Shown: positions 25,862 through 37,834 of the stretch, piece by piece
Position numbering within the stretch: position 1 is the first letter of the stretch
Layout of the letters: every line of letters begins with the position of its first letter
Assembly (NCBI GenBank): GCA_037013685.1
Contig: CM072891.1
Span: 16,840,501-16,904,500 of the forward strand
From: Acridotheres tristis
Lineage: Eukaryota; Chordata; Aves; Passeriformes; Sturnidae
DNA: 64,000 nucleotides
Reading direction: 5' to 3'
The notes under the pieces: generated by a model
Told to the model about the DNA's origin: nothing
The model's input: only the letters and a program-made list of their open reading frames with translations
Database searches by the model: none
Position numbers and translations under genes: made by a program

Positions 25862-28667
25862 CTAAAGAACAGAAACCCCCATCCATTAGGCCAAATATGC
25901 CTGATGAATATTTAACAGCAGCATACAAAGACTGTGACTTTAACAAGTAAAAACCATACTCTGGAGAGTCCATGCTGAAGCAATTAATGAGTGTTTCACT
26001 TCTATTCCCACACAGGATAAAACTGAACGCCTACAACTCTAATGCTGTCATAAAACAGAACAATAGTTCTCTGAATGCTTGTGACTTTGACAGCTATAGA
26101 GTGAGACTCTAAAAATTAAGAGTATTTTTTTCCAACAGAAAAAAATGTTCTCTGCAAACTTAGATGTGGATCCTCTTGTCCTTTTTAATAAGTTGTATAA
26201 TTTGGTTTCAAGATGGTATCAGACCTTAAATCAGTTTCTTTTATTTTCTATGCTGGCCATACTGCTTAGACTTTCATGCAACTACATTCCTGGCCCATGC
26301 TATTACCATAAGGGGATCCCAAGTCTAAAATTATCAGCAGACTACAGATAGAGTAATTTCATTATCACCACGAAAAATATATTACAGATCTCCACCTCTC
26401 TGAATTCTTCCAGACTCTAAGAAATTAAACATTAACTCTAATCAACTGTAAAGTTCTTTTTCTTTAACAGACATTACAACTAATTTCTGTCCAGCATTTC
26501 TGATCTCATTTCCTAGTAACAGCTGGCAAATGCAAAACTGAGAAGCATGTTTTATTCCCTCTTTGAAGCACAGCCAGCAGGCAGCTCACGAATTTTCCAG
26601 ATGTTTTTATTATTTTTATTAACAACAAACTTACAGACTGGCTTGTTGTCTGGTGCTATCTCACAACAAAGGACAAATTCAAATGTGAAGAGTCTTGACC
26701 TAGTGCCAAAGAAAGCTGCCCAAGAGGGACCTACTAACTTGTCTCCACTACATCTCAGAAATTTTTCAAGGGCTTTATATCATCTTTGAAAAATGCCAGA
26801 GCTTCTCCTCCACAAAACCCCTTTGAAAGACATCCAGACATTTATTAAAATTTGTGTGCTTAGAAACCTGCCACATTTGCTGCTCCCCTGAGCACTGAGA
26901 AGAAGAAGCAGGGCTCAGCCAATTCCCAGCTCTTCTGGCTCTGGGGAGGTGCTTTGAGGTGCTCTCTACATTTCATTTTGGTAACACATTAGACTTTTTT
27001 TTCTTTATGGACAGTTATTTTTTGTGGTCCTTCAGTAGGCTGACTTGTTATTCTGTGGACACTTAGTGTGATGTCTGACCACAGCTTAAACATTGCTGTA
27101 GAAAAAAAAGTGAAAAAGGTGGTACAGTACATCAAACCATTCATTTGATCAGAGAGGGCCTTTAACAAAACATTCATGACTCTTTCCCATTCCATTTTGC
27201 CTATATTGGGCAACATTACAAATGAATGAACCCTTCAATAAATAATCTGTTTGATGACAATGGTAGTGTCTTAGTAATTCCCGTATACTGTGTTCTTAAA
27301 ATGCACCAAGAAAAGATAAATGAAAAAAGGAAGAATTTCAGGAAAATGGCCTTCTGAGCCTTTTGTCAGGGTACTGACAATGCAAAGATTCAATGCAGAT
27401 AATCCCACTGAAAACTATTTAAACCAGTTCTTACAGGTTTTATGTGCTCAGGACAGAAAGGTAGAAAACATTTTTTCATAGTGTGTAATGTCTACATATA
27501 AAATTAAGAAGGCAGCTTAGATTAATTAAGTGAATAAGGCCTGTGAAATGAAAGAAATGAGTTTTAGTAGGAAGACATTATTAAAAACAGATTTAGCTCT
27601 CCAATAAAATTCTGACAAATACATATATTGCATTTATATTGCTATGCCTATGTCAAAATACTATCACCAGGCAATTTTGCTAGAGTTGGATTTACTGGTT
27701 TAGACAAAATTCTTGAAAAAATAATTGGCGTAAGTTATACCTCACAATATATCAATTAATATTAATGAATTAGGGAATTAGCTTTCAAGTGTTTCCTGTA
27801 TTAAAAAAATATATACATAATCTTGTTTCTGTGCAATGAATGTCCACAGAGCATTGGCCAGATTCTACTCTGGAATGGTTCCACTAACTTCCAAGAAAGT
27901 GCATGAAAAGAGTGTTCAGGTTAGCTGAACTGGGGAAAAACCCCTTACTGTTAGGGTGGCTATTCGTATGAAAACTACATCTGGGAATAAGGAAACGTCC
28001 CTTCATTTCCTGTATTATTAGCATGTGACAACACATAAGAAAGTGCCAAAGGCTGTATGTAGTATAAAAAGTAAACACTGTTAACTGCACTAACTTCATC
28101 AGAATAATAACCCTTTGAAAAACAAGGCTGTTCACAAATGAAATGTCAGTTACAGCCCAGTAACAGCTACAATTATCACTGGAAAGATACCTACAGCACA
28201 TATATCTGGGGAAAAAATGGTGTCACAGAGGATTACCTTTCTTTTGTACATATTCAGCTAATGTAGAGGGGTTACAGATGGGGGAAAAATGACAGATAGT
28301 TAAGAGTTACACAGCTGTCATTTGTGCCCAGCAAAAAAAGAAAGATAAAATGCTATCACAAATGTATGGGCACGAGCAGAAAGTTTGCACTTCTTCATTT
28401 CAATAGTTGTGTTACCACTTGAATATAAGAAAAGCTTATTTGCAAAACACTATTTTCAGCCTTTTAGTTAGTGCTTTTACCAGAAAGAGATACCATTCAT
28501 GACATCTTATCAGCAGGTTAAAACCAATAACAAAACTCAAAAAGGAAATAACAATATGGCAACCATTTACAATTATGCTTAGTACAGATTTTTGGACAAT
28601 AGCCATTGTCCACAATAACAACCTACTGACAGGATAAATGAAAATGGTTATAATTCATTGTTCTTAC
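25862..28667 (-). other. CD44: CD44 intron (position expected for a v10-like exon)
   Basis: A 2.8 kb intron. I looked for phase 1 exons in it and found none that is convincing; one open segment near 26,630-26,720 has a fair donor but a poor acceptor and two adjacent cysteines, unlike CD44 stem sequence. Confidence 0.6.
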
Positions 28668-28853
28668 TGGTAGTAAAAGGATCCTGCAAGGGAACAAAAC
28701 GGTCCTCAATGTCTGAAAAAACTCCAGGCATCCCATGGACATGGAAACCCTCAGTGGTGGTTGCTGGTTCACCTTCCCTTCCAGGTGCAGTGCCAGGTGC
28801 CAGTGGCTCCTTGGTTGCTTTCTCTTGCTCAGCATCACCCACGGCCTCTACGA
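28668..28853 (-). CDS. CD44: CD44 variable exon A (last of array)
   Basis: A phase 1 to 1 exon of 186 bases with donor ACCA|GTAAGA and acceptor ATCACGACAG. It encodes VEAVGDAEQEKATKEPLAPG and further acidic, Pro/Thr-rich sequence ending RFVPLQDPFTT. It shares its acceptor sequence with exon B, and its ending (Thr-Thr, then Ser made at the junction) resembles the GT-Ser ending of B, C and D. This marks it as a member of the same exon family. I expect an extended mucin-like stem insert; expression is not shown by the sequence. Confidence 0.8.
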
Positions 28854-28969
28854 CTGTCGTGATGGTGGCATGATCAGGGAGCACTCACAAAAACCACCAC
28901 CCACATCATTTCCAGGGCCACAGCAAGCCAGAAAGCACCTGCACCCTCCTCATGCAAAGCACAGAAGGA

Positions 28970-29160
28970 GGAGAGGAGACATGAAGGCTTCTCCTTCCAC
29001 GCTGTCACTGGCTGCTGAGAGACCTTCAAGCTCCAGGTCAAGGCTCAGCATGTTGGAGCAAGATGCAGATCCCAGTGACAGGTGGAAAGGGGAGATGCAG
29101 ATCCCAGTGACAGGTGGAAAGGGGAGATCTTCAGAAGAAGAGACTTCAGCAGCAACAACC
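28970..29160 (-). pseudogene. Decayed exon-like remnant with 32-base tandem repeat
   Basis: On the minus strand this intronic stretch reads ASCSNMLSLDLELEG and SAASDSVEGEAFMS, in the same frame as a related stretch at 31,796-31,896. The acceptor that the other copy has is lost here (CTG in place of CAG at the junction), and no donor is apparent. Next to it a 32-base unit occurs twice in tandem (29,061-29,092 and 29,093-29,124). I read it as an inactive former exon of the variable array. Confidence 0.45.
29061..29124. repeat. Two tandem copies of a 32-base unit
   Basis: The unit starting AGATGCAGATCCCAGTGACA is repeated exactly once with period 32. The period is not a multiple of three, so it would break a reading frame, in line with a non-coding remnant. 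Confidence 0.85.
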
Positions 29161-29722
29161 TGACCCTGTAACTCAGGAGTGAGTGGCCCCACCTCTGTCA
29201 GTCTTGCATGACAATGCACAGGGGAAGAGAAGTAAGAAACTGATGGCAGAATCTAAGGGATGTAATTCTTCTATGAAAGAATAGAATTCTTCTATGCCCT
29301 GCCCTCACTGCTGGGACACCACTCCCCAGTGATGGTGCTGCTGCTGAGTCACAGGACCAGGTGCCAGAGCACTTCCACCACGCCAGTCACGGTGCCAAAG
29401 CATTTCCAGCCTGGTCCCGCTGAGGCACGAGAAAGGAAAGTGAAGACAGGCTGGGAATTCAGAATCACCAAAGTGCATGTCTCGCAGAACATTTAGGAGA
29501 TGACTAAAAACATGCTTCAGCAAGGATAGAAACCACCAAGTGCACCAGCAAGGAGTCCCTTATGCCTCGTCCACAGATCCTTCGACAGATTTTTCACTGC
29601 AAGTCCACATTAAGAATGAAGATCCCCAGGATGAGAAAGATAGTGAAAGGAATCATCTTCAGCAGAAATAATGTCTCATTTCACACCAGACATGAGAAAT
29701 GAGTGTGGTCCATTATTCTTAC

Positions 29723-29983
29723 TGGTACCCATCAGAAGAGAGCCATTACCAGTCTGGGTCACACTGGCTGTGGTCCTGTGGAGGACTCCATCTCTGGGAG
29801 TATCCATGGGACTCGTGATGCCTTCAGTGCCCTGTCCTGGCTCATCATCCGAAGGCAGAGGAGTTTGGGTTGGCTCGTGGTGGTGGGCACCATCAGGAGA
29901 GGAAGCAGCTGTTACCACGAGGTGAGGTGCCCACGTTCCCTGGGTTATATCTTCTGGTGCCAGGATGTCAGTGGAGGCTGTGA
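29723..29983 (-). CDS. CD44: CD44 variable exon B (long, composite)
   Basis: A phase 1 to 1 exon of 261 bases from acceptor ATCACGACAG to donor ACCA|GTAAGA. The first 25 codons (TASTDILAPEDITQGTW and following) have no counterpart in exon C. The rest (SSPDGAHHHEPTQTPLPSDD through LHRTTASVTQTGNG to MGT) is clearly homologous to exon C. Inside the exon, at the point where exon C begins, the sequence still reads GGTAACAG|CT, so a 186-base form starting at 29,908 could also be spliced in frame. The encoded peptide is His/Thr/Pro-rich stem sequence. Confidence 0.8.
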
Positions 29984-31130
29984 CTGTCGTGATGATGGCT
30001 AAGTTAACTTCAAACACGCTTTAAAAATGCGCCTTACATATTTACTCCCTCTTTATTTTAGTCATCACCACCTCTTTTATTTATTAGACTATGTAGAATA
30101 AGGAGTGAGAAGGAAAAAAAACCCCAAAACAAAGCCACAAGCAAAGAATATCCTCTGCATATGACACACTGTTTTTGGATTGTCTCTTCCTTCACAAATA
30201 TTCACAATGCAGCCTAAAATATTGGTTTTGAAAATACCTAGTGAACACTGTTCAGAAGCAAGAAAACAGCAATATTATTTTCAGAATGAGTATAAGAATT
30301 CCTGTTGTTAACACGGGAATTAGATTAAAATTACTTAATTTAAACATTTTTTAAAATTGCAAAATCATACTTGGGTTTTCATATTTGCAACTGACCAGTC
30401 AAAGCTCATAAAGCTTGAAAAACTGGGGAACTTTACAGAATCTCATTCATATTTAGAAAACATGAGTAGATGATAGAGAACACAACTATATTTTAACCCA
30501 CAAACTATTTATAATCCACAATTTGTAGTTTTCATAGCTCTCTATCAAATCCTGAATGTTGAGCATTAAATAATCCAGATAAAAATGGATTTTGAGGAAG
30601 AAAAGCAAAAGGATAACTGCTAATTTTCCTTTAGAATTTCTAGTTTAGAAAATGCAGGAAGAAAAAATGCAAGAAGTTCCAAACTACAATGTGATTTTAA
30701 AAACACCTTATTATATTAAATAAAAAAGCAGTATTTTGAATGAGCATAATTTTAAATGGATAACATACAGCATTTGGGAATTTAAGTTAGAGCCTTGCAG
30801 AACTGCATGAACAAACTCCAATAAATTATTTCAAATTTTACAGTATTAAGAAAATACGTTGAAATATTAAGACCAGGAATGACCAGACATGAAAAACAAA
30901 CATTTACACTACCAGCCACCTCCAAAAAGCAACTGCTTCCTCAGTTAAAAACACACCTGAGCAAAGTCAGGGGACATAAGAAACAGGACACACAGGAAAA
31001 AAAAATCTTTAAACAGACAGGAATTCTTGTTGGGATATTCACATGCAACAAAACCATAAAAACATTTGCGCTGCAATTCCCCAACAAGAATGCACTCTTT
31101 AAAGATAAGAAAGACAGGGAAAGAATTCAG
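29984..31130 (-). other. CD44: CD44 intron between exons C and B
   Basis: An AT-rich intron of about 1.2 kb including the pyrimidine tract of exon B. I saw no further exon or transposon. Confidence 0.7.
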
Positions 31131-31144
31131 TTTCAGAAGAAATA

Positions 31145-31385
31145 ATGTCTCATTTCACACCAGACATGAGAAATGAGTACAATCCATTATTTTTACTGGT
31201 ACCCATGGGAGGAGAGTCATTACCAGCTTTGATCACAGTGGCTGTGGTCCTGTGCAGAGCTTCATCCTCGGGGTCATCTGTGGGATTCATGATGCCTTCA
31301 GTGCTCATTTCTGATTCATCATCCCACGACACTATCCCAGCTTCAGTGGGCTCCTCATGGTGGGCACCATCAGGAGAGGCAACAG
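31145..31385 (-). repeat. Tandem-duplicated exon segment (copy of 29,671-29,913)
   Basis: Exon C and about 50 bases beyond its donor match exon B and the sequence beyond its donor; the plus-strand run starting ATGTCTCATTTCACACCAGA is identical in both (29,671 and 31,145). The match therefore covers exon plus flank and reflects a genomic duplication rather than protein convergence. Confidence 0.85.
31197..31385 (-). CDS. CD44: CD44 variable exon C
   Basis: A phase 1 to 1 exon of 189 bases, acceptor CATCATAACAG|CT and donor ACCA|GTAAAA. It encodes VASPDGAHHEEPTEAGIVSW, then acidic sequence (DDESEMSTEGIMNPTDDPED), then LHRTTATVIKAGNDSPPMGT. It is the sister of exon B. The +5 position of the donor is A rather than G, which would make it weaker than the others and favour skipping. 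Confidence 0.82.
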
Positions 31386-31795
31386 CTGTTATGATGGTTT
31401 AATGACAGGTGATTTAAACACAGATTATTTAATAGCTGTGAATTCCATGTGTGGACTGCTTTGGCCTTCCCATTACCATCCATCCCATCCAAGCCTCCTG
31501 TTCCCCTGAAAGCACTGTTACCCTTTTCTCTCCACAAAAAAGGCAGAGAGATGAGACCCTGCATCCTGAAATCATCACTGCCCTCTCACACTTTTGGCAA
31601 GACGTATCCTCTTGCTATTCTCGTCCACTTTTTCACTTAATTAAAACGATTCCTGAGGGCAGTGGACACAGGGAGAGGCACGGAGGCAGCAGTCAGAAGG
31701 ATTCCCTGACCTGCATCCTGGACTACCCACAGAGCTTCCTTGGCACTGTCACTTGCTGTCACAGTGTTTCACACTCCAGGCACCAACACTGACAG

Positions 31796-31896
31796 TCAGG
31801 AAGACATGAAGGCCTCTTCTTCTTCCTCCACACTGCCACTGGCTCCTGAGGGACCCTTAAGCTCCACATTTAAGCTCAGCACGTTGGAGCGAGATG
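31796..31896 (-). pseudogene. Exon-like remnant with SGS-acidic motif
   Basis: After a pyrimidine-rich stretch and GTCGCCAG the minus strand reads, in phase 1, ASRSNVLSLNVELKG then PSGASGSVEEEEEAFMSS and a TGA. The Ser-Gly plus acidic run followed by Phe and Ser-Ser resembles the heparan-sulfate site of mammalian CD44 v3. No usable donor precedes the stop. A related copy lies at 28,970-29,160 and a weaker one near 34,610-34,715, each upstream (in gene direction) of an active exon. I call it a former exon; an exon with a stop used as a terminal or poison exon is the alternative. Confidence 0.45.
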
Positions 31897-32521
31897 CTGG
31901 CGACATACACGGATTCCAGTGGCAGATGGAGAGGGGAGAGCTCCAGAAGAAGAGATCACACCTTGTTCTTAGAACATTATTTGGATGTTATGAATACTGC
32001 ATTGTATGAGAAGGCATCCTGATGCTGTGTCATGGCAGTTTTATAGGTTCCTGCCTCTCATCATTCTATGAATGAACCAGAGGGATAAATATTTCCATGA
32101 AGTCTATGAAAAGAACCCTCTTTCGCCAGGTGAATACTCAACGAACTAAATAGATTAAATTAACCTCTTGAGGTACAAATATACGTAAGTATGGATTCGA
32201 CTTTATGATAAAGACAGTCTGGCAGCACCAAATAACAGAACTTATGTAATGAGCTGGATGTAATTTCACAGCCATGGAACGAAAAGCCTTATAAGTGGTG
32301 TGGCAAGTAAAGAACAACTGTTTTTATATAGAGCTAAAATTGAAATCTTCTGTTTCACTACCATCCAGACAGAGAACAGAGAAAAATAATCACTCTACAG
32401 TTCATGCCATTATTTTAAGAGATCAGTAATTACTCCTGTCTACAAGTTCATGTAGCATCTTTCCAGGTAGAGGCCATCTGCGAGACAGAAGTGATGCAAC
32501 ATACAACACAGAGATTATTAC

Positions 32522-32689
32522 TAGTACCTGTAGTGGAAGAGTCTGTTTCAAGGTTGCTGTCTGTGGAAGGAATAACTCCATCCGTTACAGCAGGCTGTAT
32601 GGCATGCTCCTCTTCCTGCTCCCAGCCTGGATACACCAGTGGCTCGTGCTCTGAGTCGTTCTCTTTGGTCCCCTGGCTGGGGACCACAG
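32522..32689 (-). CDS. CD44: CD44 variable exon D
   Basis: A phase 1 to 1 exon of 168 bases, acceptor ACCATAACAG|CT and donor ACTA|GTAATA. It encodes VVPSQGTKENDSEHEPLVYP, then GWEQEEEHAIQPAVTDGVIP and STDSNLETDSSTTGT. The segment EPLVYPGW recalls EEMLYPTVFPGW of exon G, another sign of family relationship. The sequence is acidic and Ser/Thr-rich with no cysteine, as expected for stem insert. Confidence 0.82.
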
Positions 32690-34232
32690 CTGTTATGGTG
32701 ATGGTGAAGCAATTATGAACTCAGTATACAAAGATTCATTTCCCACACTATTCTCCTCTTCAGTTCTTGTCTCTATGACAGGCCTTGCTCACATGGCTAC
32801 TACATTTAATGGCAAAGAGAAGTAAAGTAGATTTGCTTCTCGTCCTGGTTCATATTTAGAAAAGCTGCCTACTGTCATCAGTAGGACCAACTCCTTCCTC
32901 AAACTGGTGCTTTTCAGAATCAAGTGTCTTACTGGTTTTTTACTGAATCTTGCTGTTGACTTTGTATTGTTGAATATCAAACCAAAATTCACTGATGCAG
33001 AATTAAAAACCTCAAGGACAAATAACTGCAAGGATATGACCCATCAGTAAGATTTTAATCACATAATTCCAATGTATTGACTATATCCAGTTTTTTCACC
33101 TCAAAATTTCACTGTTTCATTAGTTGCAGCATCTCCAGGAAAACAGATAAGGAAGGGTGACAAAGGGGAATGCTAGGTCATGCTACAGATTTGTGAATGG
33201 TGCACACAATGAATAAGACAGCATTCAGCTGGAGAATATTTGATATTGTAGTTATTTAGAAAAACGCTGTCCATATCAATCAACCTGCAGTTTTTATTAG
33301 ACAATCATAGCAAAAGAGTACCCAAATCTTGTAAAAAGCATAAACCTTCTTAACCCCTTCAACTCAATAAGGGAATAAAAGAAAAAGCAAGAAATTTGCC
33401 ACCGTGTGTTACAATTTTAATTGCAATTAGGCCATTATGTGTTGCTGTGGTAGCATAGTATAGCAGATTATCAGAGACCTGTATTTGATAACACACCAGA
33501 GCAGAGGATGACTGTGGTGAATTCACTGTTGCAGTGCTTAGCACAGCAATCTGTCATTAACTTATAAGTTTGGTATGCTCACAGGAACAGAAATTACAAT
33601 ATATCAATTTGCAGTAACCACCTTTACAATATAATTTGATGGTTTATGTTTCAATTGATTCAACCAATGAAAGAGAGAAGCTGCTCTCTTATTCTACATT
33701 ATGCTTTGTTTTCTTCCCTTCATCACCAGTATCATCTTGCCATAGTTCAAAAGTGGGATGAGTAGATATTTTAGATAATTTTTTTAATATACAACTGCCA
33801 TTAACAAAAACTGGAAAAAAAAATCCCAGGCTCATTAATGGCTTGCAACAGGGGAGTGAATATAGTTCCCAGAAGACTGGAAAATGCAGCACACATTATT
33901 ATTTTTCCATTTAAACCTTCTCTATTTCCTACAAAATCCTGGTAGATAGCTTGTTGAAAGCTTGTGACAGCATGACACTCAATACAAAATGTAGGAGACA
34001 GTTACAGAATTAACCTACTAAAGGTCTTGACATGCAAGACAAATAAAAGAGAAACATCCTGGAACAAGCCTGAAGAATAGACTAATTAAAAAAAAAATAT
34101 AACATCAGATTTGCTCAGGTTTATTCACAGAACCTGCATTATGGCCTCAGAATGCAAAAATGTTAGAAAAAATCCTAAAATTAATCTTTAGAAAACCCTG
34201 AAAATTTACTAAAATGTGACCTGTAATATTAC
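32690..34232 (-). other. CD44: CD44 intron between exons E and D
   Basis: A 1.5 kb AT-rich intron. I see no further supported exon or transposon. Confidence 0.7.
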
Positions 34233-34409
34233 CTGTAGAAGTTTCCTTCCCAAAATAATTTTCAGCTGCAGTAGAAAATTCGTGTTGTTCAATACTGTCA
34301 GTGGTACTTGCAGGATTTTGTTCTTGACTGATCCCTCCAGAATGAACGCTGTGTAATAGTGGATGTTGGGTTGGTTCTTGATGTTTTTCATTTTCACTTG
34401 CAACTAGTG
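34233..34409 (-). CDS. CD44: CD44 variable exon E
   Basis: A phase 1 to 1 exon of 177 bases, acceptor CATCTTACCAG|CA and donor ACAG|GTAATA. It encodes LVASENEKHQEPTQHPLLHS, then VHSGGISQEQNPASTTDSIE and QHEFSTAAENYFGKETST. The start (VAS, then a charged stretch and EPTQ.P) parallels the starts of exons B and C. NPAST is not an N-glycosylation site because Pro follows Asn. Confidence 0.82.
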
Positions 34410-34609
34410 CTGGTAAGATGATGATTGAATCAATAATGATCAAAATACCCAACATCAGTCACATTATCCTGATCATTATGGTCTACATAACAAGGGTGTT
34501 TGGCTTTTGTGATTTGGCTTTTTCTTGTTGTTGTTGCATTTCGTGTGAAATGAAAGATGAAAGAAAACAAAAGTCCTTTGGAAACCTTATCACACAAAAG
34601 CACCACCAG

Positions 34610-34715
34610 GAGCAGCAGAAGATTTAAGTGCACTAGAAAGGATCCCAATGACCAGTGGAAGATAAAAAGAAGATGCCCGAGAAGGAGAAGAGATCACAGA
34701 AACAACAGCTCGCAT
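34610..34715 (-). pseudogene. Weak third copy of the exon-like remnant
   Basis: On the plus strand AAGTGCACTAGAAAGGATCC and the following GACCAGTGGAAGATAAAAAG and AGAAGGAGAAGAGATCACAG run parallel to the stretches at 29,040-29,140 and 31,860-31,960. Frame and splice sites are not preserved. This is an alignment by eye and is the least certain of the three. Confidence 0.3.
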
Positions 34716-36067
34716 CTCTAGCTCATATTTATTAAAACAATTTAATTCTTGAGTTTGTGTACTCTGGGATTTTAAAGTAAAACACTGATGAACTTTTCGA
34801 GTTATCTCAATTGCAGTTACAAAGCTGGCCCTAAGGAAATTGTAATTTCTTCTGAGATTGGATGAATTAAACAAGTAGGTTCATATAAGTAGATAAGCAT
34901 ACTTATTTTGAACTCAATAATAATTAAAGCTCTTATCACTAAAATTAATTCATTGCTTACTCTTTAACTTGCTGTTGTTTACACAGCAGAAGATGCAATC
35001 AGAAATCAGCTGAAGTACCACCACCTTAAGAGCTGTTCTAACAAAGGCTGGGAAAAGATGCATTGATAAACCTAAGATGAGCATAAGAACTCAGCTGGAA
35101 ATATATTTGCCTTAAGTATCAAACATTTCCATGAGCAGTATATAAGAGTAAAGCTAAAGTCCTTAATCAGAGCATGCAAAGAGTGAGCTGGATGTGTTAC
35201 ATATGTCACAAGCCACCAGACAGAGAAGCAATGCTATTTCCCAAGAAGATAAAAACTGAAGGAATATTTATTTTCACATTCAGGCAATGGAATACTCAAA
35301 AAGAGAGCACTCATGCAAATGCAATTAATTACTTTTAAATTAAACGTAATACATATATATTGTCTTACAAAAGAAGAGGTAATATTAATCAATGTATGAA
35401 TACAAGTGATTTAGCAATACTTTACCACTAAAAGAAAGTTATCACAAAAACAATTTCTGTGTGATTACAGAACCCGTTCTAATGCCAACTGTATAAACTC
35501 CGCTGTTCAAAACAATCTCAGAACCAGAAAGACACAGAAAAATATCTTGAGAAAGGACTCTATAAGCTTTTGCCTACAGAAGATTTTAGAATTGAATGTT
35601 TTAGTATCTCAGTTGGCCATTGGCACTAACCCTGGTAGCAAAATGTTCACATTCATCTGGAGGTAGTATATTATCCTTTGTAGGGCAATTTAGGTATTTG
35701 AAACATTAGATGCCTGTTTTGTATTTTGCCTTCAGATTTTACAACAGAAATTTTGAAGTGGAAAAGGGAAATTTTTTTCTCACCCAGATGGGTGACTGAA
35801 AGTCTGCTCAGTTTTATTGCACACTACTGGCACTGCAAATTTTAAAATACTAGAGATGTGAGGAAAAGTGGCAAGAAATGAACTTTAGATGCATAAGACA
35901 GACTTGGAGTGACAGATGAATGTTACAGATGCCACCTCTGAGGGCTCTAGTACAAATAATGTAAAGACTAATGGTATGGGAATTACAAACAGCTGCACCC
36001 TGAGTGTCTTACTTCACTGAATTATATCAGAAATCTGAGAATTATCTGAAATGCTTGATTGCTTTAC
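34716..36067 (-). other. CD44: CD44 intron between exons F and E
   Basis: AT-rich intron. Near 35,620-35,665 it holds a short stretch resembling the end of exon F, described under findings. Nothing else recognised. Confidence 0.65.
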
Positions 36068-36172
36068 CCCTGGTAGCAGAGCTAGGATACTGCTCCTCTT
36101 CATCTGTGAAGGTGGGGCTCCAATGCTCCTGTGTGGTGATTTCCAGAAGTGTTTCGTGTTGTGAGTCCACAG
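36068..36172 (-). CDS. CD44: CD44 variable exon F
   Basis: A phase 1 to 1 exon of 105 bases, acceptor TTGTCCCAACAG|CT and donor AGGG|GTAAAG. It encodes VDSQHETLLEITTQEHWSPT then FTDEEEQYPSSATRG. The end is similar to that of exon I (FHEEDDGQYPASP), so the two look like paralogous exons at either side of the duplicated H-G cassette. Confidence 0.8.
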
Positions 36173-37730
36173 CTGTTGGGACAACGGAGGATTCAATGCT
36201 CTAAATCCACTGTCTGTGTGTGCCATAAGGGTGATGGGAAATGGAAGTTCTTGCATAGCCTAGCTACAGCCTCTTCACTCTTCTTATCAAATCCCTTCAC
36301 ATCAAACCAGTTGTTCTTTTCTTTGCATTCGACAGATGCAAAGTTTCCCAAGAAAAATGGGAAAAACAAGCAGCAGAAGGATAATGTACAGTAGAAGCAA
36401 TGCAAAACCATTAGAGCAGTTGTAGAAATTGAAACTCATGTTTTAGGAATAATGCTGGACCTAAGGAATATGGCATATATCCCAGTACACATGCTTGCTA
36501 AGGACTCAAGAAATACTCAAGAAGTGCCATGTAAGAATATCCTCGACTGAACAAAAAAGCAACAGTCAGCAAAAAAATGAGAGCACCAGGACAACCACCA
36601 GGAAGCCAGTATTAGACAAGAAAGTTATAATGCAATTAAAAAGATAAAACAGAGAGTCTATGACCAGAGACTGAATACACTTTCACCCACGGATCATGCA
36701 GATACCACTAGACCATCAAAGGTATGGAATGCATACCATGATGGGACAAGTTACCAATGCAGAGTCTCAAAGATAAACAAACACCAAAACTATCCAAAGC
36801 ATAGGAAGAAAAATTAGAAGTCCCAAAGCAAGATGAATTCCTGATTTTGCATTTTCTACTAAAAATGGAAACCACTGATGAAAAAACACAAAGACCACGC
36901 TATCTTCAAAAAAGTAAAAGGCTTATGAACAGTGACTGCTGAGTAAATAAAAGCACAGACAACAGACACATTAGGATTAAAATAAATAAAATTTCAGAAA
37001 GAGAACAGATCAATATATTTGTTCAAATTAGAGTATAGTAATGAACAGCAACATCTATGCTAAAAAAACCCCAGGGCTGGAGCCATTCCCTGGTCATAAA
37101 GCCAAGCAGCAGTTTGGGTACTTCAGGGACACACTGCATTTAGCTTTGGCCTACATATGTGGTCTTTTTCTGGTTTTCAGACAAAATTATTTCATCTATG
37201 GATGGCTTTTGAACTAAAAAGGAGTTCCCAGATGATCACTGTGGGGCTGTTCATATCAGGAAAGTAAGGCTATATAGTAAAATATCTCAATTGTAATACT
37301 GGATGATGCCTAGACATCTGAGGTCACAAAACAAATGAGATGATGTCAGAGGTCTGCAAGGGAAGTGTGCAGAAGGTAGCAAATATGAGACTGTTTTGTT
37401 GGAAGCTCCCAGTGAAAAATGGACTTGGGATTTGGCCATTCCAAATAGTACCTCAGCATCTTCCACAAGCAGGAATTTTGCTATTGAATATCTGTCAGTT
37501 ATATATAACACGAACTAGAATTATTTTAATACGTAAAATAAATAAATAGAATGAAAGATAAACTTTTTTTGTCTTGGAAAATCATGAGTAAATGCAAACA
37601 TTTGAATAAACATTAAATTGAGAAGCTAATTATAAGTACGGAAAAAAGACACATTATTTTAATCATAGGGACCTGAGATAATTCTATAGTCGTGAAAGAG
37701 GTATTTCTGAAGGGAAGAATTGAGGAGAAT
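36173..37730 (-). other. CD44: CD44 intron between exons G and F
   Basis: A 1.6 kb AT-rich intron with no supported exon or transposon. Confidence 0.65.
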
Positions 37731-37834
37731 ATCATCTAATTTTCAAACAATATATGTGTATCTAAGGAGGAGGAATGCCAGGTAGGACAGGAAAAAAGAA
37801 CAAACCAACACCAAAGACAAGAGAAGTTCCTTAC

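Noticed and set aside
26630..26720. Possible extra CD44 exon with donor CT|GTAAGT
   Set aside because: The acceptor (GGGCAG) has a weak tract and the phase 1 peptide is hydrophobic with adjacent cysteines, unlike the stem exons.
28735..29163. A 142-codon plus-strand frame opposite exon A
   Set aside because: It is a shadow of exon A and the neighbouring remnant on the other strand, with no independent support.
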